This document shows, one piece after another, positions 1 through 8,958 of a DNA stretch of 64,000 nucleotides. A program made the position numbers and the translations under genes. The notes below the pieces were generated by a model. The model searched no databases. It worked only from the letters and a program-made list of their open reading frames with translations, and was not told where the DNA came from. Source of the stretch: CBDCWQ01 sp965223435. GTDB taxonomy: Bacteria > Myxococcota > Kuafuiibacteriia > Kuafuiibacteriales > Kuafuiibacteriaceae. The stretch's first letter is position 1. Every line of letters starts with the position of its first letter. The stretch is taken from NCBI GenBank assembly GCA_965223435.1, contig CBDCWQ010000023.1, positions 1,364,001 through 1,428,000 on the forward strand, given 5' to 3'.

Positions 1-129
1 CGTAGGCTCCCCATGCTGGCGGCGCGGTGGCTCGCAACCGTCGCCACCAGGAGTCGGCGTTGGGCGCTCGCCTACGTGGCGTTTGCATTTTACGGGCTGC
101 CGATCTTTTTCTTGATGCTGGCTAAGTAG
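1..129 (+). CDS. C-terminal fragment of an integral membrane protein, possibly a Na/Pi symporter (NptA/SLC34 type)
   Basis: Frame 1 is open from the window edge to a TAG at 127-129 and gives the last 42 residues of a protein. The tail has a basic stretch (arginines around RSRRW) followed by one hydrophobic helix, AYVAFAFYGLPIFFLMLA, and a final Lys. The layout (Leu-Pro, basic loop, Trp, then a helix containing LP) resembles the last helix of NptA/SLC34 sodium-phosphate symporters, but the piece is too short for certainty. It converges on the phytase-like gene. The 131 bases between the two genes show no clear terminator hairpin. Confidence 0.5.
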   Translation, partial: RRLPMLAARWLATVATRSRRWALAYVAFAFYGLPIFFLMLAK

Positions 130-260
130 CGCCGCCCTTTGGCGACGCTTGTTTCGGTGGCTCCAACGTGCGGCTGCCGGTGGTTCTGACGGTCGTGGGG
201 GAAGGCTGGGTCACGGGTGAGCATGCCTGTGGCGCTCCACCGCATGGACCGCGGGTTTTC

Positions 261-1208
261 TTACTGCTGGTGAGGCAAAGCGGTGTCACGGTTGAGCTTG
301 ATGCGTACCAACTGAGTCGGGCCCTCTCGCCGGCGAAAATCGTTGTCCGAAATGAGGGCGACGTGGTTTTGGTCGACAAGCTCCAGGCCTTCGAAGTTGG
401 GGAGCCCGTCGGCAAACAAGGGTGCGAGGTCAACCAGCACTTCGGGCTCGATGCGCGCGGGTTGGTCGATGAGGGGAATGCGGAAGCGAAGCAGGCGCGA
501 GGTTTCGAAATGTCGCTCCACGGCGTGGACCTCAAGGTGGGTTCGTTGTTCTCGGCAGGCGAGTGCAGAAAGTTTGCCGGTGGGCGAACTCAGTGGCACC
601 TGGTACGCCGTCCACCGTTTGCTGGCGAGATCAAAGCTCGCTACGGGGGCGATGCGTTTTCCCGAGCTCTTGAGGGGGCACTCGATCGCGACGATCAGCC
701 GGCCCCCGACGTGACATATCCCTTCGATGCCCTGGTTGCTGGTGGGGCTCAATCCCCATAGGTCCTTGTACGGGACCTTGAGGGTACGACGGACTTCGGC
801 TCGGTTGTTCTGTACTTCGGTGAAGAGGAGCAAGTCGTTGGCACGGCTATCCACGGCAGCCTCGGTTCCGAGAACCAAGGTTGTTCGGGTGATCCACGCC
901 ATGGATTCGATATCAAGATCTTCGGGGACACCCCGAATGGGAAGCGAGTCACCCCGGATCGTCGCGGTGCCGTTGTGGAGGGCGAACGGGACCAGCACCC
1001 GGAACGTCTCAGGAACAGCCCATAAAAGACCCGCACCGTCGCGGCTGAGTCCAGAGGAGCCCGTGAGTTGTTCTTCGGAGAAGCTGTTTCGGTTGATGGT
1101 CCACGTGGGCGGGCTCTCGGTGTGGTTGGCGGGGGGGGCGGTCCGAGGCGCGCTGCACGCGGCGAACGCGAACAATGGAACCGCAATCCGACCGATCCGC
1201 CCCTCCAT
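261..1208 (-). CDS. Phytase-like (esterase-like) lipoprotein
   Basis: The 315-residue product starts at the ATG giving MEGRIGRIAVPLFAFAAC, a lipoprotein signal with Cys after a small-residue lipobox. The reading frame stays open further upstream, but that part has no signal-like character. Motifs GIEGICHVGGRLIVAIE (middle) and FEGLELVDQNHVALISDNDF (C-terminus) match the repeated EGL...SDND pattern of the 'esterase-like activity of phytase' beta-propeller family. Probably a surface or periplasmic lipoprotein; phosphatase activity is inferred from the family only. It is divergent from the RlmN-like gene across 127 bp. Confidence 0.75.
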   Translation of the reverse strand: MEGRIGRIAVPLFAFAACSAPRTAPPANHTESPPTWTINRNSFSEEQLTGSSGLSRDGAGLLWAVPETFRVLVPFALHNGTATIRGDSLPIRGVPEDLDIESMAWITRTTLVLGTEAAVDSRANDLLLFTEVQNNRAEVRRTLKVPYKDLWGLSPTSNQGIEGICHVGGRLIVAIECPLKSSGKRIAPVASFDLASKRWTAYQVPLSSPTGKLSALACREQRTHLEVHAVERHFETSRLLRFRIPLIDQPARIEPEVLVDLAPLFADGLPNFEGLELVDQNHVALISDNDFRRREGPTQLVRIKLNRDTALPHQQ

Positions 1209-1335
1209 CTCTGACAGCTTGTCACGATTTTGCCTAGAACCACAATTGGGTCTCTGTGGCGGGAGGTGGGCGTGGAGCGGGCGCCCGGACCGGTTTGGGG
1301 CGTTCTCCCACTTGTCTTGTCCGGGGGCCTTCTGC

Positions 1336-2421
1336 ATGACAGGGGGGATGCCGGGGGTGCCGCTGCTTGGTCTTCGCGCTCAGGAGGTGGTCGAGCGGGC
1401 TCGGGCCCATCTCGTTCGGGGGGCGGGCGTGGCGCCACAAATCTACCGAGAGGCCTGTGTCCGCGGTCGTTTTACCCCCGCGAAACATGGGCTCGGCCAA
1501 GAGGCGCAGGCCGCTTGGCTGTCGCACTTTGCCCTGGAGTTACCGAAGATTGTGCACCAATACCGCGAGCCGAGCCCAAACGGTCGGTCCACCGTCAAGC
1601 TTGTCTTTGCCGGTGGGGATGGCCTGGAGTTTGAGAGCGTGCTCATTCCGATGGGGTCCGGTCGGAACACCCTTTGTGTGTCCAGCCAGGTGGGTTGCCG
1701 TCTCGGGTGCCTCTTTTGCGAGACCGGCCGGATGGGGCTCCTGCGCAATCTGGAGGCCTGGGAGATCGTGAGCCAGGTGGTGGTGGCGAGGGCGGTTCTG
1801 GGCTGGTCGGTGCACAACATCGTGTTCATGGGGATGGGAGAACCCCTCGATAACCCCGATGCCGTGATTCAGGCCCTTCGGGTGCTGAACGACGATCGGG
1901 GCCTGAGTTACGGGCAGCAGAAGATGACGATTTGCACCGTGGGTCGTCCCGAGGGACTCCTTCGGTTGGCCGAACTCGGCTGGAAGCGGCTCGATGTTTC
2001 TTTAAGTCTCAACGCGGGCACCGATGCGCTGCGAAATCGGTTGATGCCGGTTCACAAGAAAAGCAGTCTAAAAGCGGTTCAAGAAGCGCTGCTTCGGTAT
2101 CGGCCTCGTCCGAAGTTTGTGTTTGGGGTGAACTATTGCTTGCTCCCGGGCATCAATGACACCCAAGATGACGCTGAAGCGGTGGCTACCTTTTGCCGCC
2201 CGCTGATGCCCTTGATGCTGAACGTCATCCCCTACAACCCCGGAACGAAGCCCGTGGCCCGCCCGCCCGAGGTCCACGAGACGGTGCGTTTTGCCGACAG
2301 ACTGCGCGCGCTCGGGATTCCCGTCAGGCGCCGGTTGACCAAGGGGCAAAGCGTGATGGCGGCATGCGGTCAGCTTGGCGACCCTGAGGCTCGGCGCCGG
2401 CGCCTCAAGGTGATGGCGTAA
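1336..2421 (+). CDS. rlmN: RlmN-family radical SAM rRNA/tRNA adenine C2-methyltransferase
   Basis: 361 residues, the usual size for RlmN. The CX3CX2C cluster that binds the 4Fe-4S centre is CRLGCLFC (Cys121, 125, 128), followed by GMGEPLDN. The C-terminal Cys of the ACGQLGD motif (about residue 344) corresponds to the methyl-carrying cysteine of RlmN. These enzymes methylate C2 of A2503 in 23S rRNA and A37 in some tRNAs. I chose ATG 1336 because a GGGGG run lies about 8 bases upstream; ATG 1348 is possible but its purine run is too close. RlmN versus Cfr or another paralogue cannot be settled here. The stop is followed after 5 bases by the next ATG, so the two genes are probably co-transcribed. 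Confidence 0.85.
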   Translation: MTGGMPGVPLLGLRAQEVVERARAHLVRGAGVAPQIYREACVRGRFTPAKHGLGQEAQAAWLSHFALELPKIVHQYREPSPNGRSTVKLVFAGGDGLEFESVLIPMGSGRNTLCVSSQVGCRLGCLFCETGRMGLLRNLEAWEIVSQVVVARAVLGWSVHNIVFMGMGEPLDNPDAVIQALRVLNDDRGLSYGQQKMTICTVGRPEGLLRLAELGWKRLDVSLSLNAGTDALRNRLMPVHKKSSLKAVQEALLRYRPRPKFVFGVNYCLLPGINDTQDDAEAVATFCRPLMPLMLNVIPYNPGTKPVARPPEVHETVRFADRLRALGIPVRRRLTKGQSVMAACGQLGDPEARRRRLKVMA

Positions 2422-2426
2422 AGAAA

Positions 2427-3548
2427 ATGGGCGGAACCTACCCATCTCAAGAGATTGGCCAGCTGATTGCGCTTGGGCACATTCGAAGCGAGGCGCCGAT
2501 CGCGACCGAGCAAATACAGCCCGCGTCGTTGGATCTGACCATCTCCGATGAGGCGTACGCGGTGCCTGGAAGCATGCTTCCTCTTCAGGGCGAGTGTGTC
2601 CGTGAGCTCCTAGAGCGCTTTTGTCGTCGACGGATCGATCTATCACAGCCACAGATCATGGTTCGGGGCGAGGTTGTTTGGGTGCGGCTTCGGGAGCGTC
2701 TGTTGTTGCCGGAGGCGGTGGCAGCCTACGGCAACAGCAAAAGCAGCACGGGACGCATCGATCTTCAGACCCGGGTCTTGTGTGACGGGAACCCCAGATA
2801 CGACAAGGTGCCCCGAGGGTACCAGGGCGATCTTTGGCTCGAGATGATCCCCAAGAGCTTCGATGTCCGACTTCGCTCGGGAGATTCGCTCAATCAAATG
2901 ATCTTCTTTGAGGGGCGCGAAATTGTCTCCTCGGAGTCCCTGGAGCGGATGCACCGCGACACGCCCCTTTTGTTCGGGCCAAAAGGTACGCCGGTGGAGG
3001 CGGGCCAGGCGCTGCACGGCGACCGAGATGGCACCCACGCCTTGTTGATGACTCTCGACCTCGATCAAGACATCGTGGGTTACGTCGCCAAGAAGAGTTT
3101 TCGGCCCGTGGACCTTGCCCAAGTGGCCAAGCACCGGCCCTACGAGTTTTTCGAACCCATTCGCCGACCACCTGATGGTGCTCTGTTCTTGTCCCGTGAG
3201 GCTTTTTACATATTCAGCACATACGAATACGTTGCAGTGCCAACCGCATTTGCGGCTGAGATGCTCCCCTACGACACCAGCGCGGGCGAATTCAGGGCTC
3301 ACTACGCCGGGTTTTTCGATCCGGGCTTTGGTTATGGAGAGCATGGCGAAGTGCGCGGTACGCCAGCCGTTCTAGAAGTGCGGCCGTACGAGGACGATCT
3401 CATCGTGCGGCACCGCCAACCCGTGTGCAAAATGGCATACGAAAAGCTGTGGGAAGAGCCCGCGCGAATCTATGGGGTAGGGGTCAAGAGCCATTATGCA
3501 CAGCAGCGGGGCCCCCGTTTGTCCAAGCTTTTTGCGACGCCTGGTTGA
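2427..3548 (+). CDS. dcd: 2'-deoxycytidine 5'-triphosphate deaminase, long two-domain form
   Basis: 373 residues, about twice the single-domain dCTP deaminase. The N-terminal half has IQPASLDLTI and NSKSSTGRIDLQTRV; the C-terminal half has FRAHYAGFFDPGFGYG and AVLEVRPYED, the substrate and catalytic-glutamate region of the dUTPase/dCTP deaminase fold. This is the fused family known mainly from Alphaproteobacteria. It deaminates dCTP to dUTP, supplying dTMP synthesis. It begins 5 bases after rlmN and lies 70 bases before the helicase gene, so it likely belongs to the same transcript. Confidence 0.85.
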   Translation: MGGTYPSQEIGQLIALGHIRSEAPIATEQIQPASLDLTISDEAYAVPGSMLPLQGECVRELLERFCRRRIDLSQPQIMVRGEVVWVRLRERLLLPEAVAAYGNSKSSTGRIDLQTRVLCDGNPRYDKVPRGYQGDLWLEMIPKSFDVRLRSGDSLNQMIFFEGREIVSSESLERMHRDTPLLFGPKGTPVEAGQALHGDRDGTHALLMTLDLDQDIVGYVAKKSFRPVDLAQVAKHRPYEFFEPIRRPPDGALFLSREAFYIFSTYEYVAVPTAFAAEMLPYDTSAGEFRAHYAGFFDPGFGYGEHGEVRGTPAVLEVRPYEDDLIVRHRQPVCKMAYEKLWEEPARIYGVGVKSHYAQQRGPRLSKLFATPG

Positions 3549-3618
3549 TGATACAGTGGGCTAAGATTCACAAACTTCATTGACGATGCAAAGACGCGGA
3601 ACGTAGCGTGCCCGTCCG

Positions 3619-5715
3619 GTGTTTGATCTCGGCACACTCAACGCTGACCAGCTTGCGGCGGTGACCAATACTGAGGGCCCTCTTTTGGTGTTGGCCGGTG
3701 CCGGCAGCGGCAAGACCCGGGTGATTACCTATCGCCTCGCGTACCTGATTCGGGAGGGGGTGGCCGCTGACAACATCTTGGCGGTCACCTTTACCAACAA
3801 AGCGGCCAACGAAATGCGAGACCGGGCTCGAAAGTTGGTGGGTAGGGTTGTCAATGGCGCAACCATCAGCACTTTTCACGCCTTGGGCGTGCGGATTCTC
3901 AGGCGCTACGGAGAGTCCATCGGTCTGAAACCGGGATTTACCATTTGTGACGCTGGCGAACAGATGGGCAGTATCCGGCGAATTCTGCGGAAACTCAGAA
4001 TATCCGACAAGAAGTTTGACGCCAAACGCATTGTGTCTGCCATTTCTGACGCAAAAAATATGGGTGTGGATGCGGCCAGCTTTCGCGAAAAGGACGGTGT
4101 TCTTCCGGGGGCCGATGGCCTGATCGGTGAGTACGAGGACGACTACCCGGTGGCGACCATAGAAGCCTATGAGCGTTACGAGTCTGAGCTTCGGGTGCAA
4201 AACGTTGTCGATTTTGACGACCTTCTTTTGTTGTCGGTTCGGTTGTTGCGGGACCAACCCGAAGTCCTCTCAGAACTTCAAGCCCGTTTCCCATACATCA
4301 TGGTGGACGAGTACCAAGACACCAACGGTGCGCAATTCGAGCTTTTGCGGCGACTGGCCGGCGAACGCCGCAACCTATGTGTGGTCGGAGACGACGACCA
4401 GTCGATCTACGGGTGGCGCGGAGCCAACGTGGAGAACATTCTGTTGTTCTCCGAACACTTCCCGGGGGCAAAGACCGTCATATTGGGGACAAATTATCGT
4501 TCTACCGGTGCCATCTTGTCGGTGGCGGATAGCATCATCCGGCAAAACCGCCGTCGCTATCAAAAAGATCTCCGCTCGGCCCAAGGTGACGGCCGTCCGT
4601 GCAAGTTGGTGGCCATGGACGACGAAGAGGTTGAGGCCGAAGAAGTGGCGAACGCCATATTGGCCTTGACCGAGGATAAGACGCCGCGCTCGGACATCGC
4701 GGTGCTCTACCGTTCCAACGTGCAGTCTCGGCCGGTTGAGCTTGCTCTTCGGCGGGCCCACGTTCGGTATCGTGTGGTTGGTGGGATGGAATTGTTCGAC
4801 AAAAAAGAAGTCAAAGATACGCTTGCGTATCTTCGTACCCTCAGCAACACCGATGACGAGCAGTCGGTTCGCCGCATCGCCAACTTTCCTCCCCGGGGGG
4901 TGAGTGCAGGTGCCCTCAAAAAGGTCGATGACTGGGGCCGCCAGCAGGACATGTCTCTGTTTGACGCCCTGTTGCGGGTCGACGAAGTTGAGGGGGTTTC
5001 CGCCAGGGCTGCACGAGGGGCCAGTACTTTTTGTGGTCTTGTTCGCGAATACCAGGCTCAGTTGGTCAGTGAGCGGGCAAGCGTCGTGGCGCGCAAGTTT
5101 CTTGAAGAGGTTCAGCTCGAAGACACCTTGCTGGACTCAAGCGATACCGGTGTGGCTGCCAGCCGCCGGGTCGACAACGTGCGGGAGATTGTCAACCAAC
5201 TCGAACGGTTTGAGGAACGGCAGATCAAGAAGCCAAAGGGGGGGCCCGTCTCTTATGATGGACGCTCCGACCTGATCACGTTTTTGGCTGAGCTGGCCCT
5301 CAACGGTTGGTCTGGCTCAGAGCCGGTACGCGACGAGGACTCGGTGGTCCTGTCGACCATCCATGCGGCCAAAGGCCTCGAATGGAAACACGTGTTCTTG
5401 ATTGGTCTCGAAGAGGAGCTTCTGCCTCATCGCCGCACGATAGAGGGAGACGGTGATATCGATGAAGAACGGCGCCTCGCCTACGTGGCGGTGACCCGTG
5501 CCAAGCAGGCGTTGACCATCAGCTATGCCCGCACCCGGGCGAAGTGGGGGAAGGTGGTTCGGCGTAGCCGATCGCGTTTTCTCGAGGGCCTCCCGGAGGA
5601 TGCGGTCGAACGCTCCGAAGGGATGGCGGTCGCCCGGTCGGAAGAAGAGATGCAGGCGATTCAGAGCGCTTGGCTGAAGAAGATTCGGCAAGATTTGGGG
5701 CTAGCGAAAGGCTGA
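3619..5715 (+). CDS. UvrD/Rep/PcrA-family superfamily 1A ATP-dependent DNA helicase
   Basis: 698 residues with the full motif set in order: Walker A GAGSGKT (27-33), Ia TFTNKAANEM, II VDEYQDTN, III VVGDDDQSIYGWRGA, IV LGTNYRST, V STIHAAKGLEWKHVF, VI AYVAVTRAKQAL. The length and lack of a long C-terminal tail are closer to Rep than to UvrD, but PcrA cannot be excluded, so no symbol is given. It unwinds DNA 3'-5' in replication restart or repair. The start is a GTG with a weak ribosome binding site. It follows dcd by 70 bases. Confidence 0.92.
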   Translation: MFDLGTLNADQLAAVTNTEGPLLVLAGAGSGKTRVITYRLAYLIREGVAADNILAVTFTNKAANEMRDRARKLVGRVVNGATISTFHALGVRILRRYGESIGLKPGFTICDAGEQMGSIRRILRKLRISDKKFDAKRIVSAISDAKNMGVDAASFREKDGVLPGADGLIGEYEDDYPVATIEAYERYESELRVQNVVDFDDLLLLSVRLLRDQPEVLSELQARFPYIMVDEYQDTNGAQFELLRRLAGERRNLCVVGDDDQSIYGWRGANVENILLFSEHFPGAKTVILGTNYRSTGAILSVADSIIRQNRRRYQKDLRSAQGDGRPCKLVAMDDEEVEAEEVANAILALTEDKTPRSDIAVLYRSNVQSRPVELALRRAHVRYRVVGGMELFDKKEVKDTLAYLRTLSNTDDEQSVRRIANFPPRGVSAGALKKVDDWGRQQDMSLFDALLRVDEVEGVSARAARGASTFCGLVREYQAQLVSERASVVARKFLEEVQLEDTLLDSSDTGVAASRRVDNVREIVNQLERFEERQIKKPKGGPVSYDGRSDLITFLAELALNGWSGSEPVRDEDSVVLSTIHAAKGLEWKHVFLIGLEEELLPHRRTIEGDGDIDEERRLAYVAVTRAKQALTISYARTRAKWGKVVRRSRSRFLEGLPEDAVERSEGMAVARSEEEMQAIQSAWLKKIRQDLGLAKG

Positions 5716-5794
5716 AAGCGGCGAATCCGGGTTGACGGGAGCCCTCGGCAGCGTCGACCCTTGAACGGTGGGGACCGAGCTCCAAGGCCGCGCG

Positions 5795-6907
5795 ATGCAG
5801 GCTCCACGGGGGGCAGGGCGCGGCCCGCTGCCCGGTGAGCGCCTACGCTGGGCACGGCAGGGGGCGGCGCGCCCGAGCGTTCTGTTTGCTTTAGGGTTGT
5901 TTTGTCTTCTCCTTGCGGGGCTCCTTGTTTGGAGGTCGGGGCATCGTCTGGGGTCCGGGTTCGATTCCGCGGCCCTCGATTCGGCCTGGGCCCGCGTGAA
6001 CGCGCGTCCGAGTGATCCAGACGCATGGATGTCGCTCGGAGAAGTGCAGACGGAGCAAGATCAGTTTTTGCTGGCCGAGCGATCCTATCGGAGTGCCATT
6101 CAGTTGGGTGACCCCGAAGGTCGTGCCTACGCGCGACTTGGATTTTTGCTCTATGCGCGAGGCGCCGACTCCGAGGCTCTTGAGACCCTCGGCGAGGCCC
6201 AACGCCTGGGTGCCGATGTGCCGATGCTCAAGTGGACCGTGCAGCAGCTCAAGGGGGCCCAGAGTCGCGTGGTCGCGGCCCGAAACGAGTCGCGGCCGGA
6301 AGAACCGATAGGGACCCCGGACGTGGTTTTTGATTCGGGCCAGCCTGAAGACGCTCAAAGTTCGGAGGAAACGCCGGTTTCGCCGGCGGAGGACGCGGTG
6401 GAGCCCGACGTGGTCGATGCGCGTGAAGACGCGACTGCCGACGATGCATCTTCGGTGGCGGAGCTGCCCGAGCCTGAACCCGAGTCGCCGGCTGAGCCGC
6501 CTCCTCCCGACGGCCGGTGTTCCATTGCGCTTCGTGCGCCGCGAGATGGCCGCACGTACACCGTGCCCTTACGGATTGATGGTCTGGAAGCGGAGCTCAT
6601 CCTCGACACGGGGGCCAGCCTCACTCTGATTACCCAAGCCTTGGCCAACGATTTGGGTGGGCGCTTCCAGTACGGATCGCCCATTCAGGTGGTGACGGTC
6701 AATGGCTCGGTCGAACTTCCTACCGGCACGATCGGCGAGGTGGTCATCGCAAAGCGAGCCGTCGACGACGTCCGGGTTGCGGTGTGTAGCGATTGCGTTC
6801 AGAACATTGCTGATGGCCTCCTGGGGGTTGATCTTCAGACCGCCTTTGGCATGCGCATCGATCTTGTCGAACGTCGTATCGACTTTGCAGATTGTGATCC
6901 GGAATAA
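5795..6907 (+). CDS. Membrane-anchored TPR protein with C-terminal retropepsin-like aspartyl protease domain
   Basis: 370 residues from ATG 5795, preceded by AAGG; an in-frame GTG at 5768 is an alternative. Order: basic N-terminus, one transmembrane helix (about 28-47), two to three TPR-like repeats (about 60-155), an acidic Pro/Glu/Asp linker (about 165-240), then an aspartyl protease domain. Asp271 lies in DTGAS, the single-active-site motif of clan AA retropepsin-like proteases, followed by the typical LGVDLQ and a final hydrophobic strand. The topology suggests a periplasmic protease domain. Such domains dimerise to form the active site. The substrate is unknown. It is 79 bases downstream of the helicase. 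Confidence 0.8.
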   Translation: MQAPRGAGRGPLPGERLRWARQGAARPSVLFALGLFCLLLAGLLVWRSGHRLGSGFDSAALDSAWARVNARPSDPDAWMSLGEVQTEQDQFLLAERSYRSAIQLGDPEGRAYARLGFLLYARGADSEALETLGEAQRLGADVPMLKWTVQQLKGAQSRVVAARNESRPEEPIGTPDVVFDSGQPEDAQSSEETPVSPAEDAVEPDVVDAREDATADDASSVAELPEPEPESPAEPPPPDGRCSIALRAPRDGRTYTVPLRIDGLEAELILDTGASLTLITQALANDLGGRFQYGSPIQVVTVNGSVELPTGTIGEVVIAKRAVDDVRVAVCSDCVQNIADGLLGVDLQTAFGMRIDLVERRIDFADCDPE

Positions 6908-6980
6908 GGCTGCCCTGGTTGGCTACACACGGCCCGTTCCTGACAGTGGGTTCGTGCGTCACGGGGCCTAGGCAAAGTGC

Positions 6981-7583
6981 TTATCCGAGGGGCTCTGGCG
7001 TGAGCCCACCGCTTCGGCGCAGGTGCTCGAAGTGGAGCGCAGAGACCACCAACGCATGACTGATTCTGCCTGATGCCACATGGCGCTGGGCCTCCTCGTA
7101 GCTTGCGAGCTGGACCTCACAATACTCGGTGGGGTCAAATGCCTGGGCTGCGCTTGGCATGGCGTTCCGGGCGAGGAAGGTGTGGCAAGTGTTGTCTTGA
7201 ATGGCGGGATTGGGAGTCGTGGTGCCTAGCCGAAACCATTGGTTCGATTCGAATCCGGTCTCTTCTCGGAGCTCTCGCACTGCGGTCTCGAATGGCGTTT
7301 CTCCGGGATCTACGACGCCGCCAGGGACTTCAAGGGTCACGCTTTGAATGCCGGGTCGCCATTGTTCAATGAGCACGATCTCATCTTCAGGATTGAAGGC
7401 GACGATGTTCACCCAATCTGGAACCCGCATGACGAAGAAGTCCGCTCGACTGTCTTGGATGGGCCCTTGTGCTTCCCAGATTGCGTGCATGCGTTCTACC
7501 TGGAAGATCCGGCAGTCTGCCACCAGCTCTCGTCTTTCGGCTTTCCATCGAAAGTGTTTTTTTGCGCTGTCGTTGTCGTTCAA
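6981..7583 (-). CDS. Nudix hydrolase, ADP-ribose pyrophosphatase-like
   Basis: 200 residues. The Nudix box is intact: G, five residues, E, seven residues, then REL-REE-TGF, here GGVVDPGETPFETAVRELRE (split over about 95-120). The upstream segment VNIVAFNPEDEIVLIEQWRPG is typical of the ADP-ribose pyrophosphatase (NudF-like) subgroup, which hydrolyses ADP-ribose or other nucleoside diphosphate derivatives. Exact substrate unknown. The start is a TTG; no better in-frame start lies nearby. It converges on the aspartyl protease gene with 73 bases between stops. Confidence 0.85.
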   Translation of the reverse strand: MNDNDSAKKHFRWKAERRELVADCRIFQVERMHAIWEAQGPIQDSRADFFVMRVPDWVNIVAFNPEDEIVLIEQWRPGIQSVTLEVPGGVVDPGETPFETAVRELREETGFESNQWFRLGTTTPNPAIQDNTCHTFLARNAMPSAAQAFDPTEYCEVQLASYEEAQRHVASGRISHALVVSALHFEHLRRSGGLTPEPLG

Positions 7584-7666
7584 GGCTTAAGCATACACGG
7601 CCTTCACCGAACGCGCCCCCCGAAGCCCCGCGTCGGTCCGAGACCCACGTCTTGTGGTCGGCCAGA

Positions 7667-8839
7667 CTATGGCTGTCGAGGTTTCTTGGGGGAAGGGGCG
7701 TCGTGTTTGTCGGCGTCCGAAGGGGTTTTTGCGGATTTTCGGGAGGGCGGTGGGGTGGCCCAGTGATTTCGAAGGGCAGCCCGAGCCTCGGGGTCCTTCA
7801 TGGAAAAGTCACGGTCGAAGCGGTCGTCTCCGGGTATCCATTTCCACCAAAAAGCGCCACGGATCAGGGGTTCATGAGCCATGGCTTCGAGGGCGACTTC
7901 CATCAGTCGCTGGCGGAGTACGCGCGCGGTCTTGGTGTTGTCGACGGCAGGTTCCCAGGGCTTTTGGGCCGCCTGGGCCGCGCGCGCGTATCCGATTTCG
8001 GTGAAAATGATGGGCTTTTGGCCATGGGCGGCCGAAATGTGGCGCAAACGCTGAAGACGCTTGTCCCAAGCCCGTTTGAGGGCCGCTTTGGTCGGCATCT
8101 TGTCGGTGGACAGCGGAAAGTAGGCTTGAACCCCGATGGCATCCAGCATCGGCCAAAAAGGCACGCTTTGAATGCGGTCCCAGTTGGCGGCGTACGTCAG
8201 CGTTCCGCTGTATACTTGACGGACCGCCTTCAAGAGCGAACGCCATTCTTCATGTTGGGCCATGGTGCCTTCGAGTTCGGTCCCGAACGCGAGTACGGGG
8301 ATCTGGTGGGTTTGGGCGAACCGTGCGTGACCGAGTATGAAGCGCCGGTAGCCCTCGAAGAATCGTTTCCAAGCTTGGCTATCTGCCCTGAAGTCGATGG
8401 CTCCGCGCCACGGGAAGCTCCCCCAATAGGCGAGGTGCGGTTTCCAAAACAAGGACAGGCCGGCGTTTTGAGTGCGGCGGACGGCGTCCGTCAGGTAGCC
8501 GGTGTTCTCGGGCGGCACCGACGACACCCGGCCATTTTTGTACACCGACCCGTAAGGATGGAGTGCGATCCAGCGGGCCCCGAGGGCCTTGAGGGCGTGG
8601 AGCGCGGTGGTCATGTGGGGTGAACCCCAGATCTGCCCGTACCGAGGGCAGGAGACGGTGATCCCTTTCATGAAGGTCGTGGGTGGGGATTGGGTCGCAC
8701 CGCTGCCCGGGGGGCCAGCGCGCTTCCCTTCGTGTTCGCCCGCACCGAGCAAACCCAGGCTCATGACCATCAGCAGGATCCGGGGCCATCCGGCCCTCCA
8801 CCAGCGATAGCGACCGGCGGCCTTGGCAAACACGTGCAC
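7667..8839 (-). CDS. Exported glycoside hydrolase family 113-like protein (beta-mannanase-like TIM barrel)
   Basis: 390 residues from a GTG start. A basic N-terminus and hydrophobic stretch ILLMVMSLGLLGAG form a signal peptide or anchor. The barrel carries FMKGITVSCPRYGQIW near the start, Glu188 in AFGTELEG and Glu281 in IIFTEIGYA, matching the acid/base and nucleophile positions of GH113 endo-beta-1,4-mannanases, plus IGVQAYFPL. The C-terminus is a Lys/Pro-rich tail. It may cut mannan-type or related beta-glycans outside the cytoplasm; the substrate is inferred from the family. It is divergent from the SPFH gene. Confidence 0.75.
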   Translation of the reverse strand: MHVFAKAAGRYRWWRAGWPRILLMVMSLGLLGAGEHEGKRAGPPGSGATQSPPTTFMKGITVSCPRYGQIWGSPHMTTALHALKALGARWIALHPYGSVYKNGRVSSVPPENTGYLTDAVRRTQNAGLSLFWKPHLAYWGSFPWRGAIDFRADSQAWKRFFEGYRRFILGHARFAQTHQIPVLAFGTELEGTMAQHEEWRSLLKAVRQVYSGTLTYAANWDRIQSVPFWPMLDAIGVQAYFPLSTDKMPTKAALKRAWDKRLQRLRHISAAHGQKPIIFTEIGYARAAQAAQKPWEPAVDNTKTARVLRQRLMEVALEAMAHEPLIRGAFWWKWIPGDDRFDRDFSMKDPEARAALRNHWATPPPSRKSAKTPSDADKHDAPSPKKPRQP

Positions 8840-8958
8840 GATGATGCGCCGTGGGTAGCATCGCGGGAGGTCAGCCTCGAAGCTTTTTGTTCGCTTTCCC
8901 TTCGAGCATCGTATTGCGCTTGCCGGAAGCGGGTTGGGTCTGTTCTTTTCGGGCGGTG

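Noticed and set aside
1219..1246. Possible sigma-70 promoter (TTGTCA, 16 bases, CACAAT) before the RlmN-like gene
   Set aside because: The -10 match is only four of six and the promoter consensus of this organism is unknown, so it was not listed as a feature.
7228..7250. GGTTCGATTCGAATCC-like stretch resembling a tRNA T-arm
   Set aside because: It lies inside the Nudix gene and no acceptor stem or anticodon arm can be formed around it.
7469..8623. Long open frame of 384 codons on the + strand
   Set aside because: It lies antisense to the GH113-like gene, has an Arg/Pro/Gly-rich composition typical of high-GC shadow frames and no recognisable motif.
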